Shown here: piece by piece, positions 31,631 to 42,411 of the stretch
Layout: every line of letters begins with the position of its first letter
Position numbering within the stretch: position 1 is the stretch's first letter
Source: Didymella arachidicola
Taxonomy: Eukaryota; Ascomycota; Dothideomycetes; Pleosporales; Didymellaceae
NCBI GenBank assembly: GCA_016630955.3
Contig: CM049988.1
Location: 434,001-498,000, forward strand
Direction: 5' to 3'
DNA: 64,000 bases
The notes under the pieces: generated by a model
Seen by the model: only the letters and a program-made list of their open reading frames with translations
Database searches by the model: none
What the model was told of the DNA's origin: nothing
Program-made: the position numbers and the translations under genes

Positions 31631-34249
31631 TCAGATTGCGAGACCGTTGCCCAAACTGGTCCATCGATACAGCGAGAGAACTTCCCGGCGCTTCGCTGGT
31701 GTCATCTCTCGCGCGTGCCCATGGCCCTTGATCTGTGCGAGTGTTGAAATCATGACTTTTCGGAAATTCCTCTAAACCGTGAGTCAGCATTGCAGAAGGG
31801 CGCCGAAAAAGGCCGAGCGGCTTACCTGATACTCTGTGTTGAGCGTAACCACGGCGGCTTCATGTGCTCGAACAATGATCTCGCAAGCTCGGATCACACC
31901 TTCATTGGTTTCGGTGGACAGCCTGTCGGCGAGTAGGAGCAAAATGAGGCTGCCCTGCAACAGATACATTCCGAAAAGATAAGGCATGAAGGAGAGATCA
32001 GGGTCGAGATCTAGTATCTCCTCGACTGCATGCGCAGCAGAGATGGCGTTCGAAGTGGCGGCGAGGAACGATGGCGAGCAGATCCACATGTTGTCGTCCT
32101 CGAGAAGGGCAACTGGGTCCCATTTACCGTGCAGTAGGATGTGCAAAACGTGCATGATGTGTGTGGCATATGCAGCAATCTTTCTCGTCTGGTGAATCCA
32201 TTCGATGCGGACCGCGTCCGGTGTTCCATTGGCACTGATGTCGTCGTTCTGCCCACAGACATGCTGTGTCTTGAAGTCTTCGATACTGTATGCGTAGCTT
32301 TCGAGCTGTCGTGTGATTTCCGCTTCGTGAAGCTCCCAAGAGGTGCGTTGTCCAAATCTGGGATGGTTCTTCTGTGCGTTCAGGTCGACGATATCACCCA
32401 GAATCGTCATGAGCGGCAGGAAAAACCCGAACACGTCGTGCGAGGTGCACTGGAAGTTGAGCCCTTTGCTCCTCTGTCCCTGATGGCCAGTGTAGAATTC
32501 ACCGGCTTGCCAGACGGTGTCCGGCACAGGCTGAAAGAGATCCTCGCATTCGTTGTCCAGCATTGCTAAAGGTCGATTATAGCAGAGCCCCAGATGGCGA
32601 TCAATCATGTAGAGCAGCCACCAGAGTCTCCGTCTCTCCTCTTTCATCTCTTCCACAAGCGCCGCGGCAGGCGTGCTCACGTCCATTTCGCCGTTGTCGT
32701 TTGCCTGTCCATTGCTTCCTTTTGCTGGGTCTACGGGCAATTCTCTTCCTAACTTGAGCTCTCGTGCAAGCGACCAAGCAGCATTCCACCATCGTAACGA
32801 AGCTGCCTTATACTCGCTCGCCGAAGTCACCACTCCCAGGTTGAGATATGTCGCTACGTCGTCGAGATTGCTGGTAGGCGGCATGGCTCCGTCCATTCGT
32901 CCGTCATATCGTCCGATGGTTCGTTCTACATTGAATGCGTTTTGCCCTGCTGAGGTCACTCCACCACGACCAGGACCGTGATTTTGTGTGGCAGGAGAAT
33001 GTACTAGGGGCTTGAGTAGATCAACTGTCAGCTTCCATAATTTCTGGCAAATGATCGCCCGTGCTGATGGCGAAGATGTCAGGTAGGTGGCCTCGCTTGT
33101 CTGGGCAGAAACCCAGAGCATGCTAGAAAGCAATGCAGGGCTACATTTCCTGGGCTTGTGTTGGCGTAGGAAGGAGCGTTTCCGGAATACGGTCCCAAGA
33201 ATGTATGGCGAGACTGGCTCCATGAAGACCGACGATGAGCTATGAAAGTAGTACTCAAGAAGGTCGCAGGCCGTGGAGATGCTCATAATGGCACCCAAGT
33301 GTGGGAAGAGGGGTTTCAAAACCGGATACCTGCATGTTCGTATCGCGCCAGCTTGCGATGAGTTCACGCTGATCCCAGACTGCGGTGATCCGGTGTCTGC
33401 TGAGCCATAGCTGTGCGGTGGTGATGATTGTCGAGGTGCCTGGAACGGAAGAGGATATCCGATGTTAGCATACTCTGTTGGCATCGGAGCCAGTCCGCTC
33501 ATAGCGTACATCAGCTCCTCGTTGCGTGGCATTTCAGCGTGCATGGAGCCTAGTAGCAGTGGGTCGATCATCATATGCGTCACTGGCGGGTGAAAAGGCG
33601 CGCCTACATGAGATGTTAGCCACCACAAAAGCAAAGCTGCTGTCAAATCCGAGCTTACCAGGGTTGAAATTCTGCCATTGTGCTGGAGGAGGAGGATGTT
33701 GAAGATTTGCTTTGCTGGGGGGGGCAAAGTGCTGCGTCACTGGCGTGGGCTCCGACTGCGACCAAGCCTCTTCTTCGATCTCATGCACGACACCGGCTCT
33801 CTCATAGAGACCGTTTGGCGCGATTTGAAGTTCGTTTGGTGTATGTGGGCTGCGAGAGGCAGCTGCCTCTGCCTCCCTTTGTTTCTGAATATGTCTTGGT
33901 ACCTAAGTCAGTCAGTATCGCCAGGTCAACAGCTGTTAGCGAAGATGCGAACCTTTCCTCGACGCTTCTTCTCTCTATTATATTGGCAAACATATTCGAG
34001 TTCTTTGTATTGTCAGCCGGGCTGTAAGCGAAGGTTGCCCCTTAAGTTCATACCTATGCATCTGGAGCATGGCACCTGTCCTACAAGAGTCACACAGTCA
34101 GTAATTGCCTATCACGGAGACGCGAACCGGTTACCATTACAACGTGTACGCATACGGTGACAATGATCGCACGCCCTGCTCACTCTTCTCTTAACAGCCG
34201 CGGAACTTCTGCGTTCCATCTTCGCCATATCAACCGCTGTGGGCTCCAT
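31631..34249 (-). CDS. xlnR: XlnR/Xyr1 xylanolytic transcriptional activator, six exons, 784 aa
   Basis: Zn2Cys6 activator of xylan, arabinoxylan and D-xylose/L-arabinose genes in filamentous ascomycetes. Exons are 34249-34135, 34080-34054, 34002-33953, 33902-33659, 33603-31826 and 31771-31631, with introns of 50-55 nt. Three small exons assemble the cluster C27-X2-C30-X6-C37-X5-C43-X2-C46-X6-C53 followed by basic NREKKRRGK. Conserved blocks of the family are present: SSSVFMEPVSPYILGTVFRK, RKCSPALLSSMLWVSAQTSE, SEYKAASLRWWNAAWSLARE, RRRLWWLLYMIDRHLGLCYN, and RACEIIVRAHEAAVVTLNTE. The last exon ends LSLYRWTSLGNGLAI, close to the XlnR C-terminus. Shorter than Aspergillus XlnR mainly in the N-terminal linker. 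Start ATG 34249; ATGs at codons 8 and 11 are possible. Confidence 0.9.
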
Positions 34250-37200
34250 GATAGCTATGTCAACCGGTGGGATGTCGAATTCGATGATAAGGTAAGGGAG
34301 CAGTCTGGGGAAGTCATGCGATGGTAGAAAGCATATGTGGGCCTCAGATCAGAGCGCTACCGAGGAGCAGCTCCGAATGGGACACGAAGTTGGGAAGGAG
34401 GCCGTGCTTTCGCCGCCAGTGTCACCTGCGCTCTGACAGTTCCATGCGTTCGAGAAGCGAGGTCAGCCTACGCGTGAAAACGCAGCAGGCGTTACCCACT
34501 AATTCCAGTAGTGTTTCCATAGGATGTGGCTCGTCGATCCTGGGTGCCTTCGCTGTCGGCACAAGTCAGGATGCATTTCAACCGGTCTCTTTAGCCTAAA
34601 GTCACAGAGCCCCGCAAGATAGAACACGTTCGGCTAGCGCCATTTCCCGCATCGCTTGTCGCTTCCACCTGGCTTACCAGTGTGTGCCTGGCTTTACCCC
34701 AGATTTGTGGCTTCGACAGCATCATACATGCAACAAACTTAACATTTGGCTTGTCGCTCCTTTGACCCGGAGTCTTGGTTACCAGCCTGGCGGTGAGTGC
34801 GCTGGATTGTGCAGTTTTCTGCCCTGAAACCGCTCTTTGCTGTTTTCATTTTCCAGAAACGCTCACCTACCGAAGTGGCAGACGTCAGGGCGTTAAGGCA
34901 ATGCGACCCTTGAAACAGAGCCACCAAACGATCGTTCCCGCGCTGTCACCGCGCAACTGAGCATCCGCGGATGTAGCAATTGCTTCCGCGCCAGACCCGT
35001 CCTGACGTTCGAGAATGATAAAGTATTTTTGTCGTGGAGCATCTTCACATCGGCAGCTACGAAACTTGAAGACTAGCTTGTGCAAATGCACTTGTCCAAC
35101 TCTATCACGCTCACTGCCGTATCTACGCAGGAGGCGCGTCAAGAGCCCAAGTACAACAGGTACTTCAACAAACTGTGATGCTTGATCCAACCACAACCAG
35201 CACATATAGGGGAGAGGCGCCAATGCGCAAGTTGATCGGCGCTGACCCGATGGCTGTTACACGGCCTCAGCTTCGCCATCTGCATGACTGCATCTCCTCG
35301 AAAAGCTCTGCGATAGTGCAGCAGATAACTCAACCATGCGATATGATAGCAAAACTCAGTGAGCATAGGGATGCACCCCCGGACCATGTTCAGAGCAAGG
35401 AGTCTTGCCTCAGTTTTGAGCCGCAGCTGGGCGGTTCTTCCACGACGAACCCAGGTGAAACCGTGGTCGCATGGGTGATTCCATGCTCTGATCGGCGCGC
35501 CACTCTTCGATACTCGAATTACATCTCATCAGCAAAATCTTAAATCTTCTCACATATGCAATCAAACTGCATTGTCTGCGCCGGCAGGCCGTGAACGGGT
35601 TCAAGCTACGCCGTCCTCACATCTGGAACACTCCTCAGTGGATCTCGGAGAGCCGATGTACAGGTTTTGCAAGCCTCGAGCACGTTGATGCGTTACACGC
35701 CTGCAAGCCTCGAGCACGAGGACATGCACGGGTAGCATGCATACCGAGATAAATCTCCACGTTGCTGCTCGCAGAACTGATGCATCTCAAATGCAGGAGA
35801 TGCGGGCCGGAGCTGTCGCATTGGTCGGCATGCTGCTCCTCCCTTGAAGATGGCACAGCGGCAGGCTTGCGGCATTCAAGGTCGGTCTGTGTCATCACAC
35901 TGGCTTAGGAGAAAGCCCTGTTTGGAGACAAGCGAGCACGGAGGTAAGGCTGTATGTGGTTAGAATTAAGTATACAGCGGTCCATCTTAGCGCGCAAAAG
36001 TCCCCACTGGGTCCATATCCCCACAAACGCTAAGATGTGGCTCTGCCGGACCGGCCAATTCACCACCGAAGACCATCACGTTCTCCTACCCATCAGTGGG
36101 GCTGACGCTGACCCAACCACCGTCTGGCCCATCGGATCTCCGCAGTTTGCACGCGACGCTCTCTGACGCTTTGGCATGTTCGACAGGTCATGGTGCGAGT
36201 ACCATCATACAGCCGTCAATTCACTGGGGGCAGTTGCTTCTCAGCAGGCAGCCAGCTCTGCATAGCAGCGAGATTGCAGTCGCATCTATTCCTTGTGCCT
36301 GTCGACCCACTCATGGTGCGGTACAATTGTTCGTGACATCAATTAGAAGAGCACACAAGCAGGAACATCCAGGTCGCCTTGGCACCTGAAGCGCCTGAAC
36401 GGTCTAGGAAAGAGGTCTACCCTGGCAAGTCAATTCGGCTCAGCGGATGCTTCCATCTTAGACTGCACTCGTGGCCCACCAGGGTGCTTCACATCTTAAA
36501 CTCGATGTTATACCCCTACACCCATGTACTCGCCCAGAGGAAGGAAGACGTTGACCTTGAACCCCTTGTGACTAGTGCGACGGCGAGTCACTACTCCACT
36601 GGGCATCGCAAATCTCAGTTCACCACCACTGGCGCCTGGAGGTCTTCAAGCGAAATTTAGACGAACCGAGATGTCGCAATCTAAATGACAGACGCCGTTG
36701 TTGGCTGGCCGAGATCATGCACTCCAGTTTTCATCGTATATCTGACAGGGTAGCGAGCTATATTGCATGTGTTAAGATACATGTGACACTTCGAGAAGTT
36801 CAGATATTGATGAAGGAAGCTCCACAAAGGCATGAAGGCAGTTCAGTGCTGACAGTGCATCAGGTCCGCTAGGCACAAGTTGCAGGAATATTTGGCCCCA
36901 CAATAGCTTGACATTTACAAGGCGAATATACAGAGTTACGTACTGGCGATCACTCCAAACTCAACTGGAGGCGTGCTGCTAAGCAACCCTCCAAACCCAG
37001 ATGCGAGCTGGACTGCCGAACGGGAGCGCGCCACAGACGCAGATGATGTGCCCAAGGTTTAACACGTTGCGTCCCCAAGCGAAGTTGACAGGCCTGAAAG
37101 TGTGGCTGCGCTGGAGCTCCAACGATGCTCGTTGGCCACGTATATTGAAACCCTGAGACTTGACGTTTCTCGAATGTCTCACATAGGCGGGAAGCAAGTG

Positions 37201-37742
37201 CGCCGGATCGGAGTGACTTCCGGTAGCAGCCATCTGGTCATATGTATCACGGCCTTTCGGCATTAAGACACAAGCTTCTAGTCGAGCACCAGTCCACCCA
37301 GTCGAAAACTCAATGAATGCTGGTTACTTAAGCCCAATGCAGTCAGCATTAGGCACTGTTACCATACATCAAGAGTCACTATTTCCGGACTGCGCGATGT
37401 CTTCAAGGAGGTCTGATCAGCGGCGCATACCAAACATCACAATGAAAGTACGGATCGTAGTGTCCCCTTACGGTCAATGCTTGGGTTGCCGGTAATTCAT
37501 CGTCGAATCAGGCTCGGCTTCTGGTAGTCTACAGCCTAGTAAGAAGTATGGTCAGCGAAGACAATCACTGCACCGAACAAGCTCATTCCATCATGACACC
37601 CTCAACATATGCGCACGGGCGCGTAGGAACCGCAGCGTCCTATCAATAGTGTGCTGAGTTATTTTTTATTTTTTTGGATTGGTAAACCTGATCAGCCCCT
37701 CTGCACCATTGAGACTATCGGTTGTTGAAACATGGATAGGAC
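34250..37742. other. Large gene-poor region, about 3.5 kb
   Basis: No gene was recognised on either strand. The left part is the upstream region of xlnR. A 16-base direct repeat GCAAGCCTCGAGCACG is present near 35668 and 35703. A T-rich tract lies near 37662-37677. Open frames up to 122 codons carry no recognisable motif. Confidence 0.45.
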
Positions 37743-38977
37743 TTACTTGCCAGACTTCTCTGCATCTGCCTTCATGCCCGCCTGCACCCACTTGCGTGAC
37801 TCTGCAGCCAGCTGCTCCATCTTGGCCTTGTCCTTGAGCACTTCCTTAACCTTGTGTGGCTCCGGCACGTGGCGTCCCTTCTCGACAGCAGACCTTTCTG
37901 CCATACGTTCCTCCCAAGCCTTGAGGTTTGGGAAATCATCGATCTCGACGCCTGCCCAACCTGCAGCTGCGATCCAACCCCAGTGTGCGATATCTGACGA
38001 TTGTCAGTGTGAAGCCAAAAACAAGGCCATGAGGTGACTCCAGGATTCAAGAGTTACATGCGAAGAGTTGCGGATCAGTCAATTCTGGGAGTACGTACCA
38101 GCTATAGTACACTTGTCACCAACCAGGTACGGACGGTTGTCTGCGGCGAGATGCTTGTCGAGAACCGAGTAGAGACGGCGTGTCTCGTTGACGTAACGAT
38201 TTACACCGTACTCGATGCGTTCAGGAGCATAGCGGCTGAAATGATCTAGACTGTGGTCAGCTTTGCCATTCTGAGTGTTGTGACTGCGAAACCGCGGAGA
38301 TGCTCCCCAAGCCCAGATCCGCTCTGACTGCAACGGAAACTCTTGATCCTGTCTCCACATATGATGTAGAAGAGCAGATGCCGAGGAAAATGTCGAAAAT
38401 AATCTGGCCCGCAACTCTGGTGATCGAAGTTGCCTCAGGACTGGGTTGACAAAAAGGCCCTCACTCGCAGTGCATCCTCCCCCATCTTTTCACCCCTCTC
38501 CAATATATGTCCAGATCTTCCTCTATTTTCCATTCAGAACCAAACCAGAAGATCACTTACTTGCTTGACCCTGCATAGGTCCAACGCCGGCATTCTGGAA
38601 GAACAACCAGTTGTTCGTATCGTAGTACTCGCGGGTTCCCTTTGGATAAGAGATCTTGTGCTCTGTGTCGTAACGCTCAACAAGGTACTGCATGATGCTT
38701 CCAGACTCGAATACGTTGATGGTCTTGCCATCAGTGAACTTGTCGGTGAGAGCAGGGATGCGGCCATTAGGGTTGATGGCAAGAAACCAGTCCTCTTTCT
38801 GGGTGTTCTTGCTGATATCTATCTTCTCAACTTTGTAAGGAAGACTAAAACACTTAGTAAGATGCTCAGAAGGACATTGCAGTCTGCTCACCCAAGCTCC
38901 TCTAGCGTGATGGAGATCTTGATGCCATTAGGCGTCTGCGTTGTGTAGAGGACAATGTCTGATCCTTGAGCTGCCAT
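37743..38977 (-). CDS. Ure2-type glutathione S-transferase, four exons, 255 aa
   Basis: Conjugates or reduces substrates with glutathione. Exons are 38977-38892, 38844-38561, 38245-38099 and 37993-37743; all joints preserve frame. The N-terminal thioredoxin fold begins IVLYTTQTPNGIKISITLEE, followed by GLPYKVEKIDISKNTQKEDW, then NPNGRIPAL (cis-Pro) and the glutathione-binding FESGSIMQYL (Glu-Ser). The C-terminal helical domain has HFSRYAPERIEYGVNRY and DKCTIADIAHWGWIAAAGW. These are hallmarks of fungal Ure2p-like/GSTFuA-type enzymes. Intron 2 is 315 nt, far longer than others in the window, though its ends (GTAAGT, CTAG) fit the family alignment. The last codon is followed by a potential GTAAGT donor, but length argues for stopping here. 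Confidence 0.9.
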
Positions 38978-39717
38978 GTTGAAGGTATCTTTGTTTAGTA
39001 GGAAAAGTTGTGAGTATATGTGATGACTTTTGGGCGATTCGAAGCTTTGTATGAAGATGAAGTGGGGTTCGGCGCAGGGCCTAATGACGAACTCGGAGCT
39101 TGCTTAGAAATTGTGGTTTTGAAATTTGAACATCCATAACACGCTCAAAATTATACGGTATGCCAAGAAACAATTACAATGTATCCAGTGTAATATGTGC
39201 AGGCTGCCAGCCTTGGAATGGATTCAAAAAGCCCGCTCACTGTGTTAATGCAGACTGCAGCAGTCATATGATACCTAAGTACGTGAGCTTTGTGTGATCG
39301 ACCAGCTCAAAAACTCCGAAGCATACCTCCTGCGGCCTTGGTAGGCTCCCACGGAGGCCAGATGATGATAGAGAATGTCTCAAAGATAGCTCTATGACAG
39401 GTCGCGTAATTTGCCTATCTGTAGACGCTCCAGCTTTGGCCGATCTAGAAGTTTGCGTTTACAGCACAACACTTCACCCTATGAGCAATCGTTCCTACGT
39501 CGCCCTGGCAGATAATAGAGCAGACATAGTCATGTGCTTTGCAGTTACCTAGAGGCGCGGGAGCCTGAGAGAAGATGACTGCGCGCCGAGCTGAATGCAC
39601 ACTCACACGTGACAACGCTAACCTAATGCTATTGGGGTGGAGCTCCTGCCTTTACTTTTGCCGCGCCGCAACACTTTCGCGCGACACCCCCTCGACGCAC
39701 AACGATCTGTCGACAAC
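38978..39717. other. Divergent intergenic region, about 740 bases
   Basis: Upstream regions of the GST (minus) and BBP (plus) genes. No element was identified with confidence. Confidence 0.4.
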
Positions 39718-41781
39718 ATGTCGTGGCGCAACCAAGGCATCACCGGCTCGAACAACATTCCCCTCGGTACGCGCCGACGCTTCGGTGGCGACGATGATGC
39801 TGGAGGTTACAACCCTTCTGCGCCGGCCGAGGGTCTGTCTGAGCTGAAGCGTGGGCGAAGCCCAGAGCGAGGTAAGTCTTTACGCCTGTACATCTTTCGA
39901 ACTTGTATTGACGATTTTTCCAAAGCTCCCGATGGCCCTAGGCAGCGCAAGAAGCGCAATCGATGGGGAGATGCCAGCGAGAACAAAGCGGCTGGTCTAA
40001 TGGGTCTGCCTACAGCCATCTACTCGGCCATGACCACAGAGCAGCTCGACGCGTACACCCTGCACTTGCGTATTGAAGAGATTACGCAGAAGCTGAAGAT
40101 CAACGATGTGGTCCCAGCTGATGGCGACAGGTAAGCATCGACACTTCCATCAGCACAAGATGAATACTAATCGCTACAGGTCTCCTTCGCCGCCTCCCCA
40201 GTACGACAACTTCGGTCGCCGTGTCAATACCCGCGAATTCCGTTACCGCAAGCGCCTCGAAGATGAGCGCCACAAGCTCGTCGAGAAAGCTATGAAGACG
40301 CTTCCTAACTACCACCCGCCTGCCGACTACAGGAGACCTACTAAGACACAGGAGAAGGTCTATGTGCCAGTCAATGACTACCCGGAGATTAACTTCAGTA
40401 CGAAACTAACCCCTCTAACTTCCCTTTCCCAGTCCCCCTCAACCCTAGCCTTTGTCTTGACCGGCGTGCTCAGACTGCTTGGTGCTTATGCGCATCTGGC
40501 GAAGCCTGCAGTACAGCTTTGTCACTAACCCCACCAACCCTTTGCTCATACTATTTTGATCATACACTAACCTCAGCTCTTTGCACTAACAGTTGGACTA
40601 CTCATTGGACCCCGTGGAAACACTCTCAAGAAGATGGAGTCCGAGTCTGGCGCAAAGATCGCGATTCGTGGCAAGGGCTCCGTCAAGGAGGGTAAGGGAC
40701 GCTCTGACGCAGCTCACACCAGCAACCAGGAGGAGGACTTGCACTGTTTGATCATGGCGGACACGGAGGAGAAGGTCAACAAGGCCAAGAAGCTCATCCA
40801 CAACGTCATTGAGACTGTAAGTCACATCCATACTGTTTACTAAGACATCATGCTAACCATTCACAGGCTGCTTCTATTCCTGAAGGCCAGAACGAACTCA
40901 AGCGAAACCAGCTTCGTGAGCTTGCCGCGCTCAACGGTACCCTCCGCGATGACGAGAACCAAGCCTGCCAGAACTGTGGTGAAATCGGTCACCGCAAGTA
41001 CGACTGCCCTCAGAAGACGAACTTCACCGCAAGCATCATTTGCCGTGTCTGTGGTCAAGCTGGTCACATGGCCCGCGATTGTCCCGACCGCAAGGTTGGA
41101 CAGCCGTGGCGCAACGACAATCGCTTTGGCGACCGACCTCAGGCCCGCATTGGCGGCGCTCCCGAAAACGAACTCGATGCTTTTCTCTCGGAGATGGGTG
41201 GTGGCGGCGGTCAGCCTCGTGGAGCTATCGAATTCAACGGTGGTGGTGCTGGCGGTGGCGGCGACAGCTATGGCGGCGGCGAGCGCAACCTTAAGCCTTG
41301 GGAGCGTGGCCCAAGTGGCGGCGCTGCACCCTGGGCGCGCAGCGATAGTCGCAGCGAGCGTGGCGACAGCAACTCGGGTGCTCCTGCACCTTGGGCTGCC
41401 GGAGGTGGTGTTGGTGCTGGTGGCTCTTATGACCAGAGCGGAGGCTATGGCAACGGCGCTGCTGCGCCTTGGGCATCTGCTGCACCAGCTGCTGGAGCGT
41501 CTTACGGCTACGGTAACTACGGTGCTGGCTACGACCCCAACGCTACAGCGGCCGGTTATGGCGCCCCTGGCTATGGCGCCCCTGGTTACGGCGCTCCTGC
41601 GGCAGCCGCTGGTCCTCCTCCTGGTCTGGGTCCTCTTTTCCAGACCTACGGATCTGCTGGAAGCCCTCCTCCTCCCCCGCCTCCGCCATCTGGCTCAGCG
41701 CCTCCTCCTCCGCCGCCCGGTGATGTGCCTCCCCCTCCCCCGCCGGGCGATGCTCCTCCCCCGCCTCCTCCCCCGCAGTAG
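39718..41781 (+). CDS. BBP: Branchpoint-bridging protein (SF1/BBP), five exons, 571 aa
   Basis: Binds the intron branch-point sequence and bridges to U2AF in early spliceosomes. Exons are 39718-39871, 39926-40130, 40180-40397, 40593-40816 and 40867-41781. Domain order is typical: an N-terminal RKKRNRWGDASENK (ULM-type region), the SF1 hairpin GLPTAIYSAMTTEQLDAYTL, the KH-QUA2 region with NFIGLLIGPRGNTLKKME and KIAIRGKGSVKEGKG, then two CCHC zinc knuckles (C301-X2-C304-X4-H-X4-C314 and C326-X2-C329-X4-H-X4-C339). A long Gly/Ala-rich tail with three GAPGY repeats and poly-proline runs follows. Intron 3 (40398-40592, 195 nt) is unusually long and rich in CTAAC motifs, and it stays in frame for over 40 codons before a stop, so retention would delete the KH domain. 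Confidence 0.95.
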
Positions 41782-42411
41782 ATGCTCGGGCGCTGGTCTA
41801 GATGTAGTATAATACCTTCGGTTCTGCTTGATACAAAGGCAATACTTACATTCTAGCTTGTTTTTCCAAAGCGAAGCTCTTCGTAATGCGCAGTTCAGCG
41901 AACAATTGTTTTACTCTGAAGCTTTTCTGTTTGGCTATAGGTAAGCACACTACACGTACTTTCACGAGCGGGAAATGTACGTTTTGCAAGTTTTGCAGTA
42001 TCGATTTCGGAGTACCGCTCGGCAACGCTGGAGATACATAATCTTTTAAATATATCAAATATATATCTGCTTTTGCATCAAATTCTGTGCCCATTCTAGA
42101 CATCCATACGCTTGCAGGCGACGGAGTGAGGCTTGCGAGATCGAAGCCGCCCCAGTGACGTTATGTTGTAGATGCCAAGATCCCTGCGCATGAACACCGG
42201 GCGCATGCAGGCGATCCTCCCCCACAAACCAAACATGCCGACTGTCACCCTAGCCCGCTTGACAAGTTGTGCAAATTAGACCTCTTTGTTCACCTGCTTC
42301 ACGTACCTAATCTTGTAATCACTCCCGGCTGTGGACCTCAAAGAAGCTCACTTCGAACCCCCACCTTCCAGGCAGTGGCTTGGACGACTGTGACACGCGA
42401 GCTTGCCGGCC
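41782..42411. other. Intergenic, about 630 bases
   Basis: BBP 3' region and myotubularin upstream region. AT-rich stretch (TATATC repeats) near 42050-42070. No gene recognised. Confidence 0.4.

Noticed and set aside
40850..41812. A 320-codon plus-strand frame overlapping BBP exon 5
   Set aside because: Alternative frame of the zinc-knuckle/Pro-Gly-rich exon. The BBP frame has the CCHC motifs; this one is Leu/Arg/Ala-rich without motifs.
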